Below are positions 11,651 to 21,098 of a DNA stretch of 64,000 nucleotides, one piece after another. The notes beneath the pieces are model-generated. The model ran no database searches. It was not told the DNA's origin and worked only from the letters and a program-made list of their open reading frames with translations. Made by a program: the position numbers and the translations under genes. Every line of letters begins with the position of its first letter. Position 1 is the first letter of the stretch. The stretch is from SXTU01 sp964496695 (GTDB lineage Bacteria; Verrucomicrobiota; Verrucomicrobiia; Limisphaerales; SXTU01), in NCBI GenBank assembly GCA_964496695.1, contig CAZCBE010000003.1, positions 1-64,000 of the forward strand, written 5' to 3'.

Positions 11651-12997
11651 ATGCCTGCCGAAGGAATCCTTGTCATCGTCCCTGTGCGCGCCGGAATGGA
11701 AGAGCACCTGCGCCTGCAGCTCAATGTGTTTGGCAATGACATTCAGGGCAAGCAGGTGACGGCAGCCACCGCCGGGGTGCGCATCGAGTTCCAGGACAGC
11801 GACTCCATTCACTTCGCTCAACTGGTGCTGTTGAACGACCCAGACCGAGGTCCGGCCAGAAAGCGCCTGCTGCTGGCGACCGACTTCGATGGAACCGTGG
11901 AAGCGCATGTGAAGGAGATTCTGCGCCTCAGCCGGCAGCCGGATGCGTTGTGGGGATGCTGCGAGGGCTATGCCGGCCCGGCGGACTTTGCCCGCTTTCT
12001 CGACCGTCATACGGTGGTGCCCGGAGCGCACTATATCGCGTTTCGCGGAAACAATCTGGGCGAACTCTGGGCCAGCATAGACTTCCAAGCATGGTTCCAG
12101 AAATGCCTGGCTGAACCCAAGGCGACGCAAATCTTCTGGGCGTTGCCGGACATCCTGCGCATCGGGGCCGCGCTCCGCAAACTCGTGGCCGCGCTTCTCT
12201 GGCCATGGGAGGCCGTCCGGGGAGTGGTCCTGGTGGTGGTGGAATTCGTGCGGCTCTCGCGTCGGCTGGGCACGGCGGAGGTCTATCTGGCCGGCTTGCA
12301 GATTACCAAGACGCTTGGGCGCATCGTCGTGATCCGCTTCTTTAACCGGCTCCTGCGGAACTTTCCCGACCGGGCTCCGCACACTTACAGCGAGGTCGTG
12401 GCCGACGACCCGGCCAGTGCTCTGCTGCCGGGATATCCGCCGGAGAACGTGGTTCAGCAGAACCAGCTTACGCTCGTCACAGACGTCCACCCGGACCGGC
12501 TGCAGCGGCTGAAAGCGGTGTTGGGGCTGATAGATTTCGTGGCGCGGCGGCTGTCGCCGCCCGGTTCGTTGGCCGGCATCAGCACCATCCACACGGTGCG
12601 CTGGGCGCTGCTCGACGAGGGGCGGCGATTTTTGATGGTCAGCAACTACGATGGCACCTGGGAGAACTACATTGATGAGTTCGCGGAGATGATTTTGTCC
12701 GGTCTGGATGCGCTGTGGGCTTCGGCTCCGGATTACCCGGAGGCGGGCGCTCAAGATGTGGCGGCGCTCAAGCAGTTTCTCCGCAGGCATCAGGTGCCGG
12801 CCAATGTCTTCTACAGCGCCTATGAGGAAACCACCGTGCTGAACTTCATGGATGATCGCGCGTTCGCACGGTGGTTCGGGTGGGCGGTGCGCTGGATGGC
12901 GGAAAGCCAGCCGGGCTGTCCCCCGCCGCCCGCGCAACGGGCATGGTGTCCGGATGCCCGGGAGGCGCAAAGCCGCCCGCTCCCGCAACCACGATGA
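11651..12997 (+). CDS. Unknown protein with an internal duplication, coupled to DyP peroxidase
   Basis: I do not recognise this 448-residue protein. It contains two copies of one domain: LLLATDFDGTVEAHVKEIL near residue 75 and FLMVSNYDGTWENYIDEFAE near residue 327. Each is preceded by a strand containing IHF or IHTVRWALL. A hydrophobic segment around residues 180-205 (LLWPWEAVRGVVLVVVEFV) might be a membrane or amphipathic anchor between the copies. The start at 11651 (MPAEGILVIVPVRAGME) is preferred to an upstream ATG at 11618. Its TGA overlaps the next gene's ATG (ATGA), so the two are translationally coupled, and it very probably works with the DyP peroxidase. Confidence 0.85.
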   Translation: MPAEGILVIVPVRAGMEEHLRLQLNVFGNDIQGKQVTAATAGVRIEFQDSDSIHFAQLVLLNDPDRGPARKRLLLATDFDGTVEAHVKEILRLSRQPDALWGCCEGYAGPADFARFLDRHTVVPGAHYIAFRGNNLGELWASIDFQAWFQKCLAEPKATQIFWALPDILRIGAALRKLVAALLWPWEAVRGVVLVVVEFVRLSRRLGTAEVYLAGLQITKTLGRIVVIRFFNRLLRNFPDRAPHTYSEVVADDPASALLPGYPPENVVQQNQLTLVTDVHPDRLQRLKAVLGLIDFVARRLSPPGSLAGISTIHTVRWALLDEGRRFLMVSNYDGTWENYIDEFAEMILSGLDALWASAPDYPEAGAQDVAALKQFLRRHQVPANVFYSAYEETTVLNFMDDRAFARWFGWAVRWMAESQPGCPPPPAQRAWCPDAREAQSRPLPQPR

Positions 12998-14502
12998 ATG
13001 CGCCCCAGCCAGACCATCCGTTGCTCTCCAACGCCACGCGCGCGGACATCCAGGGCTTCATTACCAGCGGCTACGCCCATCTGCCGGACAGTGCCTTCCT
13101 GTTCCTGCGCTTCGAGGAGCGGGCCGGCGCCCGGCATTGGCTGCGTCAGGTGCTGTCCGAAGTCACTTTCGCCAACTCCTGGCGCACCACACCGAATCAT
13201 CGCAAGACCAAGCCGCCGGACACGGTCAACGTGGCCTTTACCGCGCCAGGCCTGCGGGTGCTGGGGCTGCCCGAGACGTGCGCGGCGACCTTTCCGAAGG
13301 AGTTTTTGGACGGCAGTTCCGCCGATGGCCAGCGCTCCCGCGATCTGGGGGACACCGGTGCCAGCGCGCCGGGCAACTGGCAGATCGGAGGTCCAGCGAA
13401 TCCGCCGGTTCACGCTGTTCTGATTCTCAATGCGGAATCACCCGCCGGCTTGAAGATGCGGTGCAAGCGATGGGAAGCCTGGGCGGCAGCCTGCCACGGG
13501 GTCAGTCTGGTCGCCTGCGAATTTGGCTCCCGACCCGAGCACGGCAAGGAACCCTTTGGCTTCCGCGACGGCATCAGCCAGCCCGACATCAAGGGCGTGA
13601 AGAAGGGTGGTGGAGGCGTGAACACCGGCGAGTTCATCCTCGGCTATCCCAACGAGTATGGCTACCACACGGCCAATCCCTTGCTGGACGCAGCGGACGA
13701 TCCCCACGAACGGCTCCTCGACTCGGCCAATCCCAAGCACACGGGCAAACGGGATTTTGGGATGAACGGCACCTTCGTGGTGTATCGCAAGCTGGGCCAG
13801 GACGTCGCTGCGTTCTGGCGCTTTCTGGAATCCGAGTCCCTCCGCCTCCGCCGTGCGGCGGACCCGGGCTACATGGTCTGGCTGGCTGCGAAACTGGTGG
13901 GACGATGGCCGAGCGGGGCCCCGCTGACGCTGGCTCCGGAATACGACGACCCCGCGCTTCAGGACGCCAACGAATTCAGCTACGCCACAGCCGATGCGCG
14001 CGGTCTTGGCTGCCCGTTTGGCGCGCACATCCGCCGCTCGAATCCGCGTGATTTGATCCGGCCCGCCGGGCCGGAGGAGTCCCTGCGCATGAGCGCCCGC
14101 CATCGCATCCTCCGGCGCGGCAAACCCTATGGCCCGCCGTTGTTTGACCTCACGGTGCTGGACCGGTTGAATGACCTCGACGGACTGCGGGCGATTCTTG
14201 GCCTGCGCGACGACGGCCAGGCCCGGGGGCTGCACTTCTTCTGCATCAACGCGAGCATCAAGAGCCAGTTCGAGTTCATGCAGCAGGTTTGGGCGAACAA
14301 TCCGCATTTCAACGGGCTCCGCGGCTGCCGCGATCCGTTGATCGGCGACAATGGCCGGCCGAATGACCCCAGTTCCCTCCTGATTCCCAGCGAAGACCTC
14401 GACCACCGGACGGCCCCAATGCCGCGCTTCGTAACAGTCCTGGGCGGGGCCTACCTCTTCATGCCCAGCCGGCGGGCGATGACTTATCTGGCGCAGCCGT
14501 AG
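12994..14502 (+). CDS. DyP-type heme peroxidase
   Basis: The 502-residue protein has the DyP signature GFRDGISQPDIKG (GxxDG, near residue 187), with the distal catalytic Asp. The proximal heme His is in GCPFGAHIRRSNPRD near residue 345. It has no obvious signal peptide or Tat motif with the ATG at 12994, which lies in an ATGA overlap with the preceding gene. DyP peroxidases oxidise dyes and phenolic or lignin-like compounds with hydrogen peroxide. The length fits the longer (type C/D-like) DyP proteins rather than the short A/B forms. Confidence 0.94.
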   Translation: MNAPQPDHPLLSNATRADIQGFITSGYAHLPDSAFLFLRFEERAGARHWLRQVLSEVTFANSWRTTPNHRKTKPPDTVNVAFTAPGLRVLGLPETCAATFPKEFLDGSSADGQRSRDLGDTGASAPGNWQIGGPANPPVHAVLILNAESPAGLKMRCKRWEAWAAACHGVSLVACEFGSRPEHGKEPFGFRDGISQPDIKGVKKGGGGVNTGEFILGYPNEYGYHTANPLLDAADDPHERLLDSANPKHTGKRDFGMNGTFVVYRKLGQDVAAFWRFLESESLRLRRAADPGYMVWLAAKLVGRWPSGAPLTLAPEYDDPALQDANEFSYATADARGLGCPFGAHIRRSNPRDLIRPAGPEESLRMSARHRILRRGKPYGPPLFDLTVLDRLNDLDGLRAILGLRDDGQARGLHFFCINASIKSQFEFMQQVWANNPHFNGLRGCRDPLIGDNGRPNDPSSLLIPSEDLDHRTAPMPRFVTVLGGAYLFMPSRRAMTYLAQP

Positions 14503-14538
14503 AGGTTGCGCGAACGGGAGGTCCGACGGGAAACGCCT

Positions 14539-17500
14539 TCAACGCTTCTTTTCCGCCGCGAGCACGGCGCGGAGCTTGTCAAATTCCTGGCCGATGGCCT
14601 TCAAGGTGAGCAGGGCGTTGTCCCAGTCCGCAGCGATGGCCTGGTGTTCCAGTTCGGCGCAGATTCGTCCGAGCGGCTTGGCCCCGAGATTCTTCGCGCT
14701 GCCTTTCAACGAGTGGGCGGCGATCTTGAGCGCCTCGACGTCCTGACGGTCCAGTGAAGTCTGCATCGCCTGCAAGCGGTCGGGCGCGTCCTCCATGAAC
14801 AGATCAATCAGCTCCACCACGGGGTCGGGCTGGCCGGGCTCGCTGAGATCGCGCAGCGTGGCGAGCACGGAGAAGTCCAAAGTGGCCTCGTCCAACGGTG
14901 GCTGGGTGCCGGGGGTGGCCGGTTCCGGCGTGCCGGCCTCGGCGGCGTGGGCGGATGTATTCACGCGCTCCAAGGCGGCGCTTAACTCAGGCAGATGCAC
15001 CGGCTTGGTGATGAAGTCGTCCATGCCGGCGGCGAAACAATGCTCCGCGTCGCCGCGTCCGGCGTCGGCGGTCATGGCGAGGATGCGCACGCGCGGGTGG
15101 TTGTCCTGCACTTCCCACTCGCGGATGCGCTGCGTGGCCGTGTAACCGTCCATCACCGGCATGTGACAGTCCATGAGCACCACGTCATAGGGCTTGGTTT
15201 GCACGGCGGCGACCGCCTGCTCGCCGTTGAGCACGGTGTCAGGCACGTAGCCCAGCTTCTTGAGCTGGAGCAGGGCCACGCGCTGGTTCACGGTGTTGTC
15301 CTCAACCAGCAGGATGCGGAGCGGGCGGGTTTCGCCGGGCGGCACCTTGCTGCGGTGGAGGAAGGCCGTCTCGGACGGACTGGGCAGTGAGAGGGTGCGG
15401 TCATCATGCGTGAGCACGCGCAGCAGGCACTCCTCGAGGCGGGACAGGCGCACGGGCTTGAGCAGGCTGCCGGAAAGCCCCGCCAGCCGCATGATGTCCG
15501 TGTCCAGCCGCTGGCCCAGCGGCGTGAGGAGGATCAGCTTGGTGGCGGCGATGTCCGATTCGGCCTTGATGTTCTGCGCGATGGTCAGGCCGTCGGCACC
15601 CGCGAGCTTGATGTCGAGGATGGCCGCATCGAAGGGCATCGCACTGGCTGCCGAATCCCGCAGCACATGGAGCGCCTCGTCCCCGTTGCGCACCCCGGCG
15701 CAGCTCATGCCAAGGAAGTTCACCATGCTGACGAAGGCGTGGCGCAGGTGGGCGTTCTCCGTGACCACCAGCAGGCGAGCACCCGCCAGGCGGGAACTCG
15801 AGGGTTCACGCGCGGCGCGTCCGGGCTGCTTGTCCAGCGTGACGGTGAACCAGAAGGTCGAGCCTTCACCCAGGGTGCTGCGCAGTTCCAGCTTGCCGCC
15901 CATAAGTTCCACGAGCTGCCGCGAGATGGACAAGCCGAGTCCCGTGCCGCCGTATTTGCGCGTGGTGGAACCGTCCGCCTGGGTGAAAGCCTGGAAGATC
16001 TTCGACTGGGCTTCCGGGGCGATGCCGATACCCGTGTCCAGGACGGAGAACTTGACGGAGACGTTCGTCTCCGTTTCGGCCTCCTTGATGACCCGCAGCA
16101 CAACTTCGCCGCGCTCGGTGAACTTCACCGCGTTGCCGATGAGATTGACGAGGATTTGCTGGATGCGCACGGGGTCGCCGCGTAGATAGGCGGCCACGTC
16201 GGGCGCCATCCAGGTGACGACCTCCAGGTTCTTGGCCTGGGCACGGTGCGCGAGGAGTTCGGCGCTGCGCTCGACGATTTCACGCAGGTCGAAGTCCGTC
16301 GCCTCCAGCGTGAGCTTGCCCGCCTCGATCTTCGAGAAGTCGAGGATGTCATTGATGATGTGGAGCAGGGCGTAGGCGCTGGAGTGGACCGTCTCGGCAA
16401 ACTCACGCTGCTGGGGCGCAAGGTCCGTGTCTAGCAGCAGCTCGATCATGCCCACGACGCCGTTCATGGGCGTGCGGATCTCATGGCTCATGGCCGCGAG
16501 GAACTGGGACTTGAGCCGCGTGGATTCCAGCGCGGAGTCGCGCGCCTGCTGCAGTTCGCGCTCGACGCGCTTGATGCCGGTGATGTCGCGGGAGATGCCG
16601 ATGATGCCGGTGATGAAACCCGCGCGGTTGCGCAGCGGCACCTTGGTGACTGACGCCCAGATCTCCGCGCCATCCATGGCAAGCTGGCGCTCGATCTTGT
16701 TGATGATGGGCACGCCGGTGAGCAGGATTTTCTGCTCGTCGGCGAAGAACTCGCGCGCCAGTTCGGTGGGATGAAAGTCGAAGTCCGTCTTGCCCACGAC
16801 CTCGCCGGGATCCTTCAGCCCCAGGCGCTTGGCCATCGCGAGGCTGGCCTGGAGGAAGCGGGACTCGGTGTCCTTGAAGTAAATGCGGTCCGGCACGTTG
16901 TCCAGCAGGGCGCGGAGGAGGTCGCGCTCGATGGCGAGCTGCTCTTCCATCCGCTTGCGCTCCGTGACGTCCCAGAAGATGCCCTGGATGCCCAGCGGAT
17001 TGCCGTCGCGGTCGAACAGCGGCGTCTTGACCACCTGCACGTAGATCTTGCCGCGCTCCGGCGCGAAGTGCGCCTCGATCGTCTCGGTGGTTTTCTTCGA
17101 CTCGATGATCCGGTGGTCATCCCGCTGGTATTTCTCGGCCAGATTGGCCGGGAACAGGTCGAAGTCCGTCTTGCCGATGATCTCCTCGCGCGGTTTGCCC
17201 ACTTCGTGGCAGAAGCGCTGGTTGACGAAGGTGAACCGCCCGGTGATGTCCTTGCGGAACATGTTCTGCGGGAGGTTGTCCACCAGCGAGTGATAGAGAA
17301 ACTCGGATTCGCGCAGAGCCGCCTCGACGTGTTTGCGCTCTGTCAAATCGTGGAAGACCGTGAGCACGAGCGGATCTTCGCCCTCGACCTCGACGAAGGA
17401 AATGGACAGTTCGAGATGCACAGAGCGGCCATCGCGCAGGGTGATGCGGCGTTCCATGTGCTCGGCGATGCTGCGTGCCTGATACTCCTTGCGGAATCGT

Positions 17501-18987
17501 TCCAGCCGGGCCTGCGTATCTTCGCCCTGGTCGTAATGCTCGGTGTAGGGCCGGCCCAGGAGTTCTGTCTCCGTCAGGCCCACCAGCCGGCAGAAGGCGG
17601 GGTTCACCGCGCGCGTGAGGCCGTCCTTGTCCAGCAGGCGCATCCCGTCCACCGAGCGTTCCCAGATCGAGCGGAAACGCAGCTCGGAGTTGCGGAGCAT
17701 CTCCTCGGCGCGGCGGCTCTCCGTGACGTCGTGCAGGATGCTGAGAATCAACGGGTCCTGGCCTTCGATTTCGACAAACGAATTCGACAACTCGAGAATC
17801 GCGCGGCGTCCGTTGCGGAAGACAATGTTCCGGTCCAGGTGCTCCGGCAGGGTCCGGCTCTGGTAGCTTTCGCGATAGAGCGCGTGCAGCTTCTGCACTT
17901 CCTCGCAGTCCTGATAGCTGACGATGTAGCACTGGCCGATCAATTCCGCTTCCGTCATGCCCACGATCTGGCAGTAGGCCGGGTTCACCTGGCGGAGGAT
18001 GCCGTCCTTGTCCGTGAGCCGCATGCCGTCGGCGGATTTTTCCCAGACGGACCGGAAGCGCCGCTCCGTCTCCCGCACGGCGATCTCCGCGCGCTTGCGT
18101 TCGGTGATGTTCTCGACCGTGCCTTCGTAGTAGCGCAGGCGGCCCTCGGCATCGCGCACCGCGCGTGCATTTTCGGCGATCCAGATTACCTCGCCCCGGG
18201 CGTTGTAAACCTGCGACTCGAAGTTCTGGATGATCTCGTGCTCGCGCATCAGGCGCACAAACTCCTCGCGCCGCGCCGGGTCCACGTAGAGCTGCCGGGA
18301 CACATCGCTCAGGGCCGTGACCAGCTCTTCCGGCGTGCTGAAGCCGTAGATCTTCGCCAGCATCGGGTTGGCGGAGAGGAATTTGCCCTCGGGTGTGGTC
18401 TGGAAGATGCCGTCCGTCGCGTTCTCGTAGATGCCGCGGAACATTGCCTCGGTGAAGCGCAGGGCGTCCTCGGTCTCCTGATGCTTTTTGATCTCCCGCT
18501 CCAAGTCGGCGACGTGCCGGCGCACTTCGAGCTGGGTGAGCACCTGCCGGCTTAGGCGTTGCAGGGCCAGCGCCTGCTGTCCCGTGAGCCCGCGCGTCAC
18601 CCGGTCCATCACACACAGCGTGCCGACCACGTCACCTTCAGGAGTAATCAGCGGCTGCCCGGCATAGAAGCGCACCGGTGGGCTGTCCTTCACCAGCGGG
18701 TGCTCGCGAAAGCGGTCGTCCGCCAGCGTGTCGCGCACCACCAGTGTGCCTGCCTGCTGGACCGCATGCATGGCAAACGAGGCTTCACGCGGCACTTCCG
18801 CAATCTGGATGCCCGTGCGCGCCTTGAACCACACGCGCTTCTCATCCAGCAGGCAGACCGCCGCAATGGGGGTGTTGCAGAGCTGCGCGGCGAGCTGCGT
18901 CAGGTCGTCGAAGGCCGCCTCGGCGGGGGTGTCGAGGATGTGGTAGCGCTGGAGCGCCGCGAGTCTTCTGGCTTCGGTGTCACTCAT
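14539..18987 (-). CDS. Hybrid sensor histidine kinase (GAF, five PAS, HisKA, HATPase, two REC, Hpt)
   Basis: A 1482-residue multidomain sensor. In order: a GAF domain (about 1-160), five PAS/PAC repeats (about 180-810; a recurring ITERKRAE-type linker marks their ends), HisKA with the phospho-acceptor in MSHEIRTPMNG near residue 834, and HATPase with DTGIGI and GTGLGL. Next come a first receiver (ILDIKLAGADG near 1124), a second receiver (VEDNTVNQRV, VLMDCHMPVMDG near 1272) and a C-terminal Hpt domain (AAHSLKGSAKNLG near 1425). The first receiver lacks the usual acidic pair (VVTENAH), so it may be a pseudo-receiver. No membrane segment is visible, so it is probably cytoplasmic. I chose ATG 18987 because MSDTEARRLAALQRYHIL is the usual start of this GAF family. 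Confidence 0.93.
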   Translation of the reverse strand: MSDTEARRLAALQRYHILDTPAEAAFDDLTQLAAQLCNTPIAAVCLLDEKRVWFKARTGIQIAEVPREASFAMHAVQQAGTLVVRDTLADDRFREHPLVKDSPPVRFYAGQPLITPEGDVVGTLCVMDRVTRGLTGQQALALQRLSRQVLTQLEVRRHVADLEREIKKHQETEDALRFTEAMFRGIYENATDGIFQTTPEGKFLSANPMLAKIYGFSTPEELVTALSDVSRQLYVDPARREEFVRLMREHEIIQNFESQVYNARGEVIWIAENARAVRDAEGRLRYYEGTVENITERKRAEIAVRETERRFRSVWEKSADGMRLTDKDGILRQVNPAYCQIVGMTEAELIGQCYIVSYQDCEEVQKLHALYRESYQSRTLPEHLDRNIVFRNGRRAILELSNSFVEIEGQDPLILSILHDVTESRRAEEMLRNSELRFRSIWERSVDGMRLLDKDGLTRAVNPAFCRLVGLTETELLGRPYTEHYDQGEDTQARLERFRKEYQARSIAEHMERRITLRDGRSVHLELSISFVEVEGEDPLVLTVFHDLTERKHVEAALRESEFLYHSLVDNLPQNMFRKDITGRFTFVNQRFCHEVGKPREEIIGKTDFDLFPANLAEKYQRDDHRIIESKKTTETIEAHFAPERGKIYVQVVKTPLFDRDGNPLGIQGIFWDVTERKRMEEQLAIERDLLRALLDNVPDRIYFKDTESRFLQASLAMAKRLGLKDPGEVVGKTDFDFHPTELAREFFADEQKILLTGVPIINKIERQLAMDGAEIWASVTKVPLRNRAGFITGIIGISRDITGIKRVERELQQARDSALESTRLKSQFLAAMSHEIRTPMNGVVGMIELLLDTDLAPQQREFAETVHSSAYALLHIINDILDFSKIEAGKLTLEATDFDLREIVERSAELLAHRAQAKNLEVVTWMAPDVAAYLRGDPVRIQQILVNLIGNAVKFTERGEVVLRVIKEAETETNVSVKFSVLDTGIGIAPEAQSKIFQAFTQADGSTTRKYGGTGLGLSISRQLVELMGGKLELRSTLGEGSTFWFTVTLDKQPGRAAREPSSSRLAGARLLVVTENAHLRHAFVSMVNFLGMSCAGVRNGDEALHVLRDSAASAMPFDAAILDIKLAGADGLTIAQNIKAESDIAATKLILLTPLGQRLDTDIMRLAGLSGSLLKPVRLSRLEECLLRVLTHDDRTLSLPSPSETAFLHRSKVPPGETRPLRILLVEDNTVNQRVALLQLKKLGYVPDTVLNGEQAVAAVQTKPYDVVLMDCHMPVMDGYTATQRIREWEVQDNHPRVRILAMTADAGRGDAEHCFAAGMDDFITKPVHLPELSAALERVNTSAHAAEAGTPEPATPGTQPPLDEATLDFSVLATLRDLSEPGQPDPVVELIDLFMEDAPDRLQAMQTSLDRQDVEALKIAAHSLKGSAKNLGAKPLGRICAELEHQAIAADWDNALLTLKAIGQEFDKLRAVLAAEKKR

Positions 18988-19174
18988 GGCGTCGGGGCAG
19001 GGCAGGGGACAACCGCGCCGGGAAGGTGGCCCGGCGGCCGAAGCTGAGGCTGTGTTCGGCGCGAACGATGGGGCTAAAATCCTGCCCCACCCCCGCCTTG
19101 GCAAGCGCCGACTTGTGAATCCGCGTGACTCCCCCTGCCGATTTGCTATTCCACCGGACAGCAAACACACGCTT

Positions 19175-20068
19175 ATGAACACTACCCGCCGCACCTTCCT
19201 TGCCTCCGCCCTTGGTTCCGCCGCGCTGGCCACCGCCGCCCCGGCCGCCGAAAAGGTCAAGATGCCCGAGGTCAAGTCCCCGCTCTTCTCGAAGCCTTCC
19301 AAGTATCACCTGGGCACCGTCACCTACAACCTGGCCGAAAAATGGGACGTGCCCACCATCATCCAGAACTGCACCGAAGCGAAGTTCGAGGGCGTCGAAC
19401 TGCGCACGGGCCACGCCCACAAGGTGGAGGTGGACCTGACCAAAGCGCAGCGCGCCGAGGTCAAGAAACGTTTCGCCGACTCGCCCGTGAAGCTTTGGAG
19501 CCTGGGCAGTGCCTTTGATTATCACACGCCCGACCAGGCCAAGCTCCGCAAGGACATCGAGGCCACGAAGGAATACATTCTCCTCGGCGAGGACGTGGGC
19601 GCGACCGGTGTGAAGGTCCGCCCCAACGCCCTGCCCAAGGAAGTCCCCGTCGAACAGACGCTCGCCCAGATCGGCAAGTCCCTGCGCGAACTGGGCGAGT
19701 TTGGCGCGCAGCATGGTCAGCAGATCCGCCTCGAAGTCCACGGCCCCGGCACCGCCCTGCTGCAGCACATCAAGACCATCCTCGACGCCGCCGACCACAA
19801 GAACGTCGGCATCTGCTGGAACTCGAACCCTTCGGACATCTTCGGCGACGGCTGGGATGCGAATTTCAACCTCGTGAAGCACAAGATCTTCACGGTCCAC
19901 ATGCGCGACCTGTATCTGGAGGAGTATCCGTTCCGCAAGCTGCTCAACGGGCTCACCGAGATCGGCTTCACCGGCTTCACCTTCGCCGAGATTCCGCCGA
20001 GCACCGACCCGATCCGGGTGATGAAGTATTACCGCTCCCTCTGGCTGGCCTATCAGGGGCTGCTGTAG
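19175..20068 (+). CDS. Sugar phosphate isomerase/epimerase-like TIM barrel, Tat-exported
   Basis: The 297-residue protein starts with a Tat signal (MNTTRRTFLASALGSAALAT) and continues with a xylose-isomerase-like TIM barrel: EGVELRTGHAHKVEVDL, LGEDVGATGVKVRPNALP, GQQIRLEVHGPG, NVGICWNSNPSD, FTVHMRDLY. These match the AP endonuclease 2 / sugar phosphate isomerase/epimerase superfamily with its metal-binding Glu, His and Asp. Such exported members are common near Gfo/Idh/MocA dehydrogenases in this group. The substrate is unknown. The frame is open upstream, but the Tat signal sets the start. Confidence 0.9.
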   Translation: MNTTRRTFLASALGSAALATAAPAAEKVKMPEVKSPLFSKPSKYHLGTVTYNLAEKWDVPTIIQNCTEAKFEGVELRTGHAHKVEVDLTKAQRAEVKKRFADSPVKLWSLGSAFDYHTPDQAKLRKDIEATKEYILLGEDVGATGVKVRPNALPKEVPVEQTLAQIGKSLRELGEFGAQHGQQIRLEVHGPGTALLQHIKTILDAADHKNVGICWNSNPSDIFGDGWDANFNLVKHKIFTVHMRDLYLEEYPFRKLLNGLTEIGFTGFTFAEIPPSTDPIRVMKYYRSLWLAYQGLL

Positions 20069-20069
20069 G

Positions 20070-20225
20070 AAGGTAATCAGTGATTAGTGATTAGTTGTGA
20101 GTGCGCGCTGGATGTCCGATGACTCTCCGTCGTGTCGTTCCTGACTGGCAGGCGAGGAGAGTTCCCGCTAGGCTCCCAGCGCGCGGATGAACTGAGCACT
20201 AAGCACTAATTACCAATCACTTTCC
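20070..20225. repeat. AT-rich inverted repeat of the TTAGTGATTAGT family
   Basis: Arms built from AATCAGTGATTAGTGATTAG (near 20073-20094) and CACTAAGCACTAATTACCAA (near 20196-20218) flank a GC-rich centre. The family also occurs at 4319-4406 and 56699-56805. It fills the whole gap between two plus-strand genes. Confidence 0.6.
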
Positions 20226-20229
20226 CCAC

Positions 20230-21075
20230 ATGGACATCAAACGCGCCATTATCACCGCCGCCGGCAAGAGCCAGCGCACGCTGCCGCTCCAGTCTCTCGT
20301 GGACCGGGACGGCCAGACCAAGACCGCCCTGGCCATCATCATCGAGGAAGTGCTGGCCGCCGGCATCGAAGAGCTTTGCGTGGTGGTCTGCCCCGGCGAC
20401 GAGAAGGCTTACCGCACGGCGGCGGGCGAACACGCCAAACGGCTGGAGTTCGTCGAGCAGGCGAAGCCGCTCGGCTACGGACACGCGGTGTCGTGCGCGG
20501 CAAACTTTGCGGGGAAGAAGCCGTTTCTGCTGCTGGTGGGCGATCATCTCTACGTCAGTGGCGAGGTGCGTCGTTGCGCCCAGCAGTTGGTCGAGGTCGC
20601 GGCGGCGGAGAATTGCGCCGTGTCCGCCGTGCAGGCCACGCACGAGAGCAAGCTGCCCTACTACGGCGCGGTGGGCGGACGCCTCGTGCAGGCACGTAAA
20701 GGGCTTTACGAGATCACCGAAGTGGTCGAGAAGCCCACGCCCACCGAGGCGGAGCAACGCTTGATCGTCCCCGGCCTGCGCGCGGGCCACTACCTGTGCT
20801 TTTTCGGGATGCATGTGCTGACCCCCTCCATCATGGCGCTGCTGGCCGAGGAAGTTGCGGCCGCGGGCGCGCGCGGGGGGGTCCACCTGTCAGCCACGCT
20901 GGCCAAACTGGCGCGCAAGGAACGCTACCTCGCCGCTGAACTCGCGGGCCGCCGCTACGACATCGGCGCGAATTACGGCCTGCTCACTGCGCAACTGGCG
21001 CTGGCCTTGAGCGGCAAGGACCGGGATGAAGTGCTGACCGGACTGGTGGAATTGCTGGCGCAGCGTGTGAAGTGA
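20230..21075 (+). CDS. Sugar nucleotidyltransferase (GalU-like)
   Basis: The 281-residue protein starts MDIKRAIITAAGKSQRTLPL, a variant of the nucleotidyltransferase loop GxGxRxxP, followed by EEVLAAGIEELCVVV, QAKPLGYGHAV and LLVGDHLYVS (the metal-binding Asp). This is the pattern of UTP-glucose-1-phosphate uridylyltransferase (GalU) and related enzymes that activate sugar phosphates with NTP. The key glycine loop has AAGKSQRT where GalU usually has AAGxGTRF, so the substrate could differ. It lies just before a lipoprotein gene and the kinase/pyrophosphorylase-like fusion, suggesting a sugar-nucleotide cluster. Confidence 0.85.
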   Translation: MDIKRAIITAAGKSQRTLPLQSLVDRDGQTKTALAIIIEEVLAAGIEELCVVVCPGDEKAYRTAAGEHAKRLEFVEQAKPLGYGHAVSCAANFAGKKPFLLLVGDHLYVSGEVRRCAQQLVEVAAAENCAVSAVQATHESKLPYYGAVGGRLVQARKGLYEITEVVEKPTPTEAEQRLIVPGLRAGHYLCFFGMHVLTPSIMALLAEEVAAAGARGGVHLSATLAKLARKERYLAAELAGRRYDIGANYGLLTAQLALALSGKDRDEVLTGLVELLAQRVK

Positions 21076-21098
21076 TTTCCCGTCTAACCACCCCAACT

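Noticed and set aside
16771..18555. A 594-codon plus-strand frame opposite the histidine kinase
   Set aside because: The PAS, GAF and kinase motifs on the other strand are unambiguous; this frame has no recognisable motif.
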